Positions 30,889 to 35,215 of a stretch of DNA of 35,215 nt are shown here, piece after piece (the first letter of the stretch is position 1; each line of letters starts with the position of its first letter). The notes under the pieces were generated by a model that saw only the letters and a list, made by a program, of their open reading frames with translations, made no database searches and was not told the DNA's origin. The position numbers and the translations under genes are program-made. The DNA is from Chloroflexota bacterium. GTDB taxonomy: Bacteria; Chloroflexota; Anaerolineae; UBA4142. The stretch lies in NCBI GenBank assembly GCA_016865935.1, contig VGOB01000026.1:1-35215 (forward strand), in the 5' to 3' direction.

Positions 30889-32184
30889 ATGAATACAACA
30901 AACTCTCAACAACTTTTTTCCCGCGCGCAAACGCTTCTCCCCGGCGGCGTGGATTCGCCGGTGCGCGCGTTTCGCGCGGTGGGCGGGCAACCGCTCTTCA
31001 TCGCGCGCGGCGCGAGCGCGTATTTGTACGACGTGGACGACAATCGCTTTGTGGATTACGTCTTGTCGTGGGGTCCGCTGATCCTGGGACACGCGCATCC
31101 ACGCGTCGTCGCCGCACTGGCGGATGCCGCGACGCGCGGCACCAGTTTCGGCGCGCCGAGTCCGCTCGAAATCGAGCTCGCGGAATTGATTCAGCAGTTT
31201 ATGCCGAACATCGAAATGATTCGTTTTGTCAATTCCGGCACCGAAGCGACGATGACCGCACTCCGGCTCGCGCGCGCGTTCACCGGGCGCAACAAGATCA
31301 TCAAGTTCGAAGGGTGCTATCACGGTCACGCGGATATGCTACTCGTTCAAGCCGGGTCCGGCGTCGCGACACTCGGTTTGCCCGATTCGCCCGGCGTGCC
31401 GCCCGCGACAACTGCCGATACGCTCGTCGCGCCGTTCAACGATCTGGACGCGGTTGCGCGATTGTTTGAACAATTTCCGCGCGACATCGCCGCGATCATC
31501 GTCGAGCCGATCGCGGGGAATATGGGCGTCGTTCCGCCCACGCGCGATTTTTTGCCGGGTTTGCGCGCGCTCACACAATCGTATGGCGCGCTGTTGATTT
31601 TCGACGAAGTGATGACCGGCTGGCGCGTGCATCGCGGCGGCGCGCAAACGCTCTACAACATCAAACCGGATTTGACGACGCTCGGCAAAGTGATTGGCGG
31701 TGGCTTGCCGGTCGGCGCGTACGGCGGACGCCGCGACGTGATGCAAATGGTCGCGCCGGCGGGTCCGATGTATCAAGCCGGAACGCTCTCCGGCAATCCG
31801 CTCGCGATGACGGCGGGGATCGAAACGCTGAAGGAATTACAAAAACCGGGGACGTTCGAAACGCTGGAAAATCGCGCGGCACAATTGATCGCGGGATTGA
31901 GCGCAGCGGTAGAGGAGGCGCGCGTGCGCGTTGTCGTCAATCGCGTTGGCACAATGTTCACAACGTTTTTCACCGACCGCGCGGTGACGAATTGGGCAAA
32001 CGCGAAATCGTCCGACACGAAAAAATTCGGCGCGTATTTTCGCGCGATGCTGGAGCGCGGCGTTTATCTCGCGCCTTCGCAATTTGAAGCCGCGTTCCTT
32101 TCAACCGCGCATAACGATGCGGAGATTGAGGCGACGGTGGAAGCGGCGCGGCGCGCGTTGGAAAAAATGAAAGATGAGGGATGA
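30889..32184 (+). CDS. hemL: Glutamate-1-semialdehyde 2,1-aminomutase
   Basis: HemL makes 5-aminolevulinate, the HemB substrate, so hemB and hemL are consecutive C5-pathway genes. The PLP lysine is K267 in [31 protein letters not shown] near the start, [17 protein letters not shown] and [10 protein letters not shown] are all typical. The length is 431 residues. ATG 30889 has no clear Shine-Dalgarno; upstream in-frame codons translate the hairpin. The last residues, MKDEG, are encoded by the first copies of a 14-bp tandem repeat. Confidence 0.97.
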   Translation: MNTTNSQQLFSRAQTLLPGGVDSPVRAFRAVGGQPLFIARGASAYLYDVDDNRFVDYVLSWGPLILGHAHPRVVAALADAATRGTSFGAPSPLEIELAELIQQFMPNIEMIRFVNSGTEATMTALRLARAFTGRNKIIKFEGCYHGHADMLLVQAGSGVATLGLPDSPGVPPATTADTLVAPFNDLDAVARLFEQFPRDIAAIIVEPIAGNMGVVPPTRDFLPGLRALTQSYGALLIFDEVMTGWRVHRGGAQTLYNIKPDLTTLGKVIGGGLPVGAYGGRRDVMQMVAPAGPMYQAGTLSGNPLAMTAGIETLKELQKPGTFETLENRAAQLIAGLSAAVEEARVRVVVNRVGTMFTTFFTDRAVTNWANAKSSDTKKFGAYFRAMLERGVYLAPSQFEAAFLSTAHNDAEIEATVEAARRALEKMKDEG

Positions 32185-32222
32185 AAGATGAGGGATGAAA
32201 GATGAGGGATGAAAGATGAGAG
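32167..32222. repeat. Four tandem copies of a 14-bp repeat at the hemL end
   Basis: ATGAAAGATGAGGG is repeated at 32167, 32181 and 32195, with a fourth copy ATGAAAGATGAGAG at 32209. The unit is itself two related heptamers (ATGAAAG, ATGAGGG). The hemL stop TGA lies in copy two. There is no matching right arm, so this is a direct-repeat-only form. Confidence 0.9.
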
Positions 32223-32235
32223 ATTGCGCGCGCGA

Positions 32236-32264
32236 TTGATTTTTGGCGGAATCCGTCGTATACT
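32236..32264 (+). promoter_or_regulatory. Putative promoter of the orphan DUF433 gene
   Basis: TTGATT (32236-32241) and TATACT (32259-32264) are 17 bases apart and end 27 bases before the DUF433 ATG. Confidence 0.62.
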
Positions 32265-32291
32265 TGGGGTGGACTTGGAAGTGAGGAAGAC

Positions 32292-32507
32292 ATGAACGAA
32301 CACAAATGGACTGCGCGAGATCCGGAGATCTTGGGTGGTACACCTGTCTTCGCCGGGACGCGTGTGCCCGCGCAAACACTCGTTGATTATCTTGAAGGCG
32401 GTCACTCTTTGGAAGATTTCTTGGATGATTTCCCGACCGTGGATCGCAGTCAAGTGATCGGTGTACTTGAATTGTTAAAGCAAGTGGTCATGGCGCAACC
32501 TGCATGA
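32292..32507 (+). CDS. DUF433-family antitoxin
   Basis: This 71-residue protein is a compact DUF433: DPEILGGTPVFAGTRVPAQTLVDYLEGG, then DFPTVDRSQVIGVLELLKQ (quoted in parts). GTPVFxGTRVPxxxLxDYLExG is the family hallmark. GAGGA precedes the ATG. It overlaps the start of a truncated DUF5615 gene by four bases (ATGA), so it has lost its expected toxin partner. It is unlike the longer DUF433 protein at 18242. Confidence 0.9.
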   Translation: MNEHKWTARDPEILGGTPVFAGTRVPAQTLVDYLEGGHSLEDFLDDFPTVDRSQVIGVLELLKQVVMAQPA

Positions 32508-32575
32508 AAATTCTGCTTGACGAGTGCTTGCCGCGCAAATTAAAAAATGACCTGACTGGGCATCTTGAAACGTAA
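32504..32575 (+). pseudogene. Truncated DUF5615 PIN-like toxin
   Basis: The frame reads MKILLDECLPRKLKNDLTGH then LET and TAA, 23 residues in all. The start is a textbook DUF5615 N-terminus with the acidic DE of the PIN-like active site. Intact members have about 110-120 residues. The homology stops at about 32563 and the ribosome binding site of the next pair follows at once, so the rest of the toxin was deleted when the next module joined. Confidence 0.85.
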
Positions 32576-32587
32576 ACGGAGGGGCAT

Positions 32588-32842
32588 ATGGAAACCACAA
32601 TGACTGCAATCGAAATGACGGGAACTGTAAATGAGCAACGTCAGTTAGAATTAGACGATGCGCTTCCAATTCCGGGGCCGAAAAAAGTACGCGTCATCGT
32701 GTTGTATTCGCCGCTGGATGAATTGCGCGAAGAGGAATGGCTCTATGCCGCAGCGCGCAATCCTGCATTCGCTTTTTTGCGAGACCCCCAAGAAGACGTT
32801 TACTCGCTTGCGGACGGGAGACCGCTAGATGACCAAGCATAA
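32588..32842 (+). CDS. Antitoxin candidate of a MazF/PemK-like pair
   Basis: The 84-residue product has no family I can name. Residues 9-42 (TGTVNEQRQLELDDALPIPG, then KKVRVIVLY) resemble the short DNA-binding part of small antitoxins, and the acidic C-terminus is a plausible toxin-binding tail. GGAGGGG at 32579-32585 precedes the ATG. It overlaps the toxin gene by 14 bases. The antitoxin role is inferred from order, size and overlap. Confidence 0.65.
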   Translation: METTMTAIEMTGTVNEQRQLELDDALPIPGPKKVRVIVLYSPLDELREEEWLYAAARNPAFAFLRDPQEDVYSLADGRPLDDQA

Positions 32843-33173
32843 AATCGTGCTCGTCCCCTTTCCTTTTGACGACCTCTCAAGCGAAAAGGTCCGTCCCGCA
32901 CTTTGTCTAACTGACCCAATTGGGTCGCACGATCACGTCATCCTGGCTTTCATCACCAGCCGCGTGCCAGACCAACTACTGCCAAGCGATTTGGTCATCA
33001 ACGTCAACGACGCTGATTCTGCGGCGACGGGATTGCGTGTATCATCCACACTGCAGTTGCATCGCTTGATGACAGTTACCAAAACGTTTCTTCGCCGCGA
33101 ACTGGGAACGTTGCCGCCTACTCTGCAAACTCAAGTCAACGACCGATTGCGCAGACTGTTTCAGTTGTCTTGA
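32829..33173 (+). CDS. MazF/PemK-like endoribonuclease toxin
   Basis: The 114-residue protein starts KIVLVPFPFDDLSSEKVRPA with the MazF-family beta-barrel signature (usual form GDIVLVPFPFTDLSxxKxRPALVLS). HVILAFITSRVPDQLLPSD follows, then the C-terminal helix region. Such proteins cleave mRNA at short motifs. ATG 32829 lies within the preceding gene. The conserved Arg of KVRPA and the Ser/Thr of the AFITS strand that act in catalysis are present. Confidence 0.85.
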   Translation: MTKHKIVLVPFPFDDLSSEKVRPALCLTDPIGSHDHVILAFITSRVPDQLLPSDLVINVNDADSAATGLRVSSTLQLHRLMTVTKTFLRRELGTLPPTLQTQVNDRLRRLFQLS

Positions 33174-33231
33174 TTTGAGACACTCGGGTGGGCATTGCGC
33201 TTGACGCTCGTCAAAATTCTCGGAGGGAAAA

Positions 33232-33555
33232 ATGAAAGACACTTTCTTCAATCAAGACGAAACCGAACCAATCATTGCCGATGTAATTAGAAAGAACTAC
33301 AAGAATGATTTCGTTCCCCACAAGGAAATCGTTGAGGCTCTATTGGATGATCCCATCGGCAAGGACTTGGTTGAGAGAGCATGTCAAGAACAAAAACGGC
33401 AAACATCTAACCGATGGTCAGCAAACAAGATGGCAAGTAACATGGTACAGTGGTTCAGCAAGAGAATCACAGACCACGACTCCCGTTACGAGAGGCAATT
33501 CGAAAGATCCAAGTTCCGGGGTGGTTGGGCTTACAAACCAAGACAGAAAACGTAA
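33232..33555 (+). CDS. Hypothetical protein, AT-richer than surroundings
   Basis: I do not recognise the 107-residue protein. It has an acidic N-terminal half (DETEPIIADVIRKNYKNDF) and a basic C-terminal half (RWSANKMASNMVQWFSKRIT, and RSKFRGGWAYKPRQK). The SANKMASNMVQWFS part looks like a small helical DNA-binding unit. GGAGGG just before the ATG supports translation. The codon use (AAT, AAA, AAC-rich) differs from neighbouring GC-rich genes, a sign of recent transfer. It lies directly behind the toxin-antitoxin patch. Confidence 0.7.
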   Translation: MKDTFFNQDETEPIIADVIRKNYKNDFVPHKEIVEALLDDPIGKDLVERACQEQKRQTSNRWSANKMASNMVQWFSKRITDHDSRYERQFERSKFRGGWAYKPRQKT

Positions 33556-33628
33556 TCGCCAAATACGTCTTGTTTTCCTTGATCACCAATCCCACCATCC
33601 CCACGCGGCAGCCGCTTTTGTCTGATAA

Positions 33629-34270
33629 ATGCACCCCACCCTCGCCACCCTCCTCCACCAATCCAACTACCCCGCCATCACGCGCCGCGCGGAAAAAGAC
33701 AAGCGCGTCTTGAGCGAACTGATCGCGCTGACGCTGAACGAAGATGATTTGATCGGCTGGCGCGCGGTCAAGGCGTTGGGGCAAGCCAGCGCGGTGATCG
33801 CCGCGCGCGACGCGGAATTCGTGCGCGGCATTTTGCGCCGCCTGCAGTGGTCGCTCAACGACGAATCGGGCAGCATCGGCTGGCGCGCGCCGCAAGCGAT
33901 GGGCGCGATTCTCGCCGCGACGCCAAGCGCGTTCGCGGAATTCGCGCCCATCATCGCGTCCACGCTCCATGTGGACGAGACACATTTTTATCCGGGCGTT
34001 TTGTGGGCAATCGGCGTGATCGCGGAAGATCACGGCGCGCGCGTGCAATTCGCGCTGCCGCAGATTCGCGCGTTGCTGCGCGACGCGTCGCCGGAGACGC
34101 GCGGGATGGCGGCGTTTTGTCTGGGGCGCTTGCGCGACGCGGCATCGCGCGACGCACTCGCGCAGCTTGTTGAGGATGATGCACAGTTGCGCGTGTTCGA
34201 GGAGGATGAACTACGCGCGCGCTCGGTCGGTGAGTTGGCGCGGCAAGCGCGCGCACGAATCGAGAATTGA
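33629..34270 (+). CDS. HEAT-repeat protein (DVU0298-like)
   Basis: The 213-residue protein is built of helical repeats with the pattern IGWRAVKALGQAS (about residues 42-54) and SIGWRAPQAMGAIL (about 82-95), then YPGVLWAIGVIAED and TRGMAAFCLGRLRDA. It resembles the DVU0298 family of HEAT-like proteins. The function is unknown; such folds bind proteins or act in phycobilin-lyase-like roles. The ATG at 33629 lacks a Shine-Dalgarno (GTCTGATAAATG), so the start is uncertain. GC content is high again, unlike 33232-33555. Confidence 0.75.
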   Translation: MHPTLATLLHQSNYPAITRRAEKDKRVLSELIALTLNEDDLIGWRAVKALGQASAVIAARDAEFVRGILRRLQWSLNDESGSIGWRAPQAMGAILAATPSAFAEFAPIIASTLHVDETHFYPGVLWAIGVIAEDHGARVQFALPQIRALLRDASPETRGMAAFCLGRLRDAASRDALAQLVEDDAQLRVFEEDELRARSVGELARQARARIEN

Positions 34271-34287
34271 AATCGTAAAACGCGACG

Positions 34288-34333
34288 AAAACGAGACCTG
34301 TCAGGTTTCAGAAAACCTGACGGGTCTCGTTTT
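34288..34333 (+). terminator. Rho-independent terminator after the HEAT-repeat gene
   Basis: A 21-bp stem (34288-34308 with 34313-34333, one G-T wobble) with a CAGA loop ends in TTTTGTTT. Its words ACCTGTCAGGTTT and AACCTGACGGGT resemble the terminators at 18970 and 29095. Confidence 0.93.
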
Positions 34334-34335
34334 GT

Positions 34336-34395
34336 TTAACAAATCTTAACACAAATTTTGCCTCGCCTTTACACTCCATCAAACAAAATTTAACA
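34336..34395 (+). promoter_or_regulatory. TTAACA direct repeats in an AT-rich leader
   Basis: TTAACA occurs at 34336-34341, 34346-34351 and 34390-34395, with TTTACA at 34368-34373. The first two are ten bases apart. The layout is similar to PhoP-type boxes of Bacillus (TTAACA repeats about 11 apart), but no regulator is in the window. The region between the terminator and 34443 is otherwise empty. Confidence 0.35.
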
Positions 34396-34442
34396 CCAGC
34401 CGGATAGAGTGGCACTCGGAAAGACAAGGTCGAGGTAAACAA

Positions 34443-34703
34443 GTGGAATTTTTCTTTATCTTCACGCTATTGATCGTATTCATTCTGGCGATTCTCATCT
34501 TGCCTGAACGCCTTACGCCGCGTTGCCCAATCTGCAACGGGCGGCTGGAATCGGTCGGAACGCCTGAAATCATCAATCGTCGGTGGGGTTGGAATTTGGT
34601 GTCCCGCCAATTCGTCTGTACCGAATGCCTATATCAGCGGAATCGCGTCGAGATTACGCGAGCCCCGCAGTCAGGGCAGAATGAAACAAATTCTGTTCAT
34701 TGA
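34443..34703 (+). CDS. Small membrane-anchored zinc-ribbon protein
   Basis: The 86-residue protein has a single N-terminal membrane helix (about residues 2-20, FFFIFTLLIVFILAILI) and a zinc ribbon with CPIC at 28-31 and CTEC near 59-62. The C-terminal portion is polar. The start is GTG 34443 with GAGG upstream. It overlaps the next gene by 23 bases. I cannot name a family; a role in handling the neighbouring phosphatase-like protein at the membrane is only a guess from adjacency. Confidence 0.72.
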   Translation: MEFFFIFTLLIVFILAILILPERLTPRCPICNGRLESVGTPEIINRRWGWNLVSRQFVCTECLYQRNRVEITRAPQSGQNETNSVH

Positions 34704-35136
34704 TGTCCGCAACGCGATTCGCAGTCCGATTGCCGAAGCGTGGTTCAACCATCTGGCAAATGGATTCGCGCAGGCGCAGTCGTGCGGGACGATGCCCGCG
34801 CCGCACGTCAGTTTACTTGCCGTCAAAGTAATGGCAGAGTTGGGGATCGATCTCTCGCAATATTCCACCAAGCCGGTGACTCAAACACTTTTGAATCAGC
34901 ACGATCGCATCGTGCTGATGGGCAAAGACATTCACCCCGGCGCGTTTGCGCCGACCCTGGTCTGGGATTTCGAAGACACCAGCGGCGAATCTCTGGTGCG
35001 CGTGCGCCAAGTGCGCGATCGAATTTGTGATCAAGTTGCCGCGTTCGTCGAACAGCTTCGCCGCGCCGACGTCGAAGAAATCGCTTGGCACACTGATTTC
35101 CCTGAAGTAGAAAAGACTGGCAAGTATTCAGACTAG
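34681..35136 (+). CDS. Low-molecular-weight phosphatase-like protein lacking the catalytic cysteine
   Basis: The 151-residue protein is of the LMW-PTP/arsenate reductase fold: ILFIDVRNAIRSPIAEAWF at the start matches the family's xLFVCxxNxxRSxxAEA loop, and WDFEDTSGESLVRVRQVRD matches the later general-acid loop. The nucleophile cysteine of C-x5-R is replaced by D8, while N11, R14 and S15 remain. The general acid is D99 but the usual following Pro is Thr. So thiol-phosphate chemistry is impossible; it may bind phosphate or a phosphoprotein only. It overlaps the zinc-ribbon gene. Confidence 0.85.
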   Translation: MKQILFIDVRNAIRSPIAEAWFNHLANGFAQAQSCGTMPAPHVSLLAVKVMAELGIDLSQYSTKPVTQTLLNQHDRIVLMGKDIHPGAFAPTLVWDFEDTSGESLVRVRQVRDRICDQVAAFVEQLRRADVEEIAWHTDFPEVEKTGKYSD

Positions 35137-35144
35137 CGAATTGG

Positions 35145-35189
35145 ACTCCAGGCGGAACTGGAGTAGATTGTTTGTGCCACAAACGATCT
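35145..35189. repeat. Two small hairpins at the window end
   Basis: ACTCCAG (35145-35151) pairs with CTGGAGT (35158-35164), and AGATTGTTTGT (35165-35175) pairs with ACAAACGATCT (35179-35189) with one mismatch. No T tract follows. This could be a terminator-like or leader structure; the window ends too soon to tell. Confidence 0.5.
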
Positions 35190-35215
35190 TCTCTCAGGAA
35201 CGCCACGGAGTCCGA

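Noticed and set aside
33556-33628. Promoter for the HEAT-repeat gene
   Set aside because: No -35/-10 pair with good spacing could be found, so none is listed.

Overview
This window is a GC-rich bacterial chromosome segment. Gene order and family features suggest a Chloroflexota bacterium, probably Anaerolineae-like; this is inferred from Thr/Pro-rich extracytoplasmic tails, PASTA-less Ser/Thr kinases with TPR or TolB-like domains, DUF433/DUF5615 pairs and zinc-type ribosomal proteins, and no 16S gene is present to prove it.

Positions 1-18141 hold one long plus-strand translation cluster. It starts with the 3' end of tuf and runs rpsJ-rplC-rplD-rplW-rplB-rpsS-rplV-rpsC-rplP-rpmC-rpsQ-rplN-rplX-rplE-rpsN(zinc)-rpsH-rplF-rplR-rpsE-rpmD-rplO-secY-adk-map-rpmJ-rpsM-rpsK-rpsD-rpoA-rplQ-truA-rplM-rpsI. 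It ends at a perfect hairpin terminator. infA is not at its usual place between map and rpmJ. Several ribosomal proteins carry unusual tails (S17 C-terminal, L5 N-terminal, S5 N-terminal).

The most striking non-coding signal is a family of spacer hairpins built from 7-, 8- or 9-base units. A left arm of about 3-5 units, often beginning on the upstream stop codon, is followed by a right arm of about 3-6 complementary units that runs into the Shine-Dalgarno sequence of the next gene. Each spacer uses its own core word, and distant spacers share words (22 identical bases at 143-164 and 30810-30831). They occur before about 17 genes of the ribosomal cluster and also around rnz, the kinase operon, mscL, hemB and hemL.

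Positions 18131-19011 hold a DUF433/DUF5615-type toxin-antitoxin pair between two 62-63 bp copies of the rpsI 3' end plus terminator. Positions 19017-27020 are a minus-strand operon: a Ser/Thr kinase with a TolB-like propeller, a Ser/Thr kinase with TPRs, a GAF-PAS class III nucleotidyl cyclase, RNase Z, and an ATP-cone/uridine-kinase-like fusion. A divergent promoter region separates it from a secreted TPR/zinc-peptidase gene (27138-29093) that looks leaderless. A minus-strand mscL follows.

Positions 29664-32184 hold hemB and hemL, two steps of C5-pathway tetrapyrrole synthesis, with a palindrome on the hemB -10 box. Positions 32236-33555 are an accessory patch of lower GC content: an orphan DUF433 antitoxin with a truncated DUF5615 toxin, a MazF/PemK-like pair, and an AT-richer unknown gene. 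The end holds a HEAT-repeat protein, a terminator, a small membrane zinc-ribbon protein, and a low-molecular-weight phosphatase-like protein whose catalytic cysteine is replaced by aspartate.
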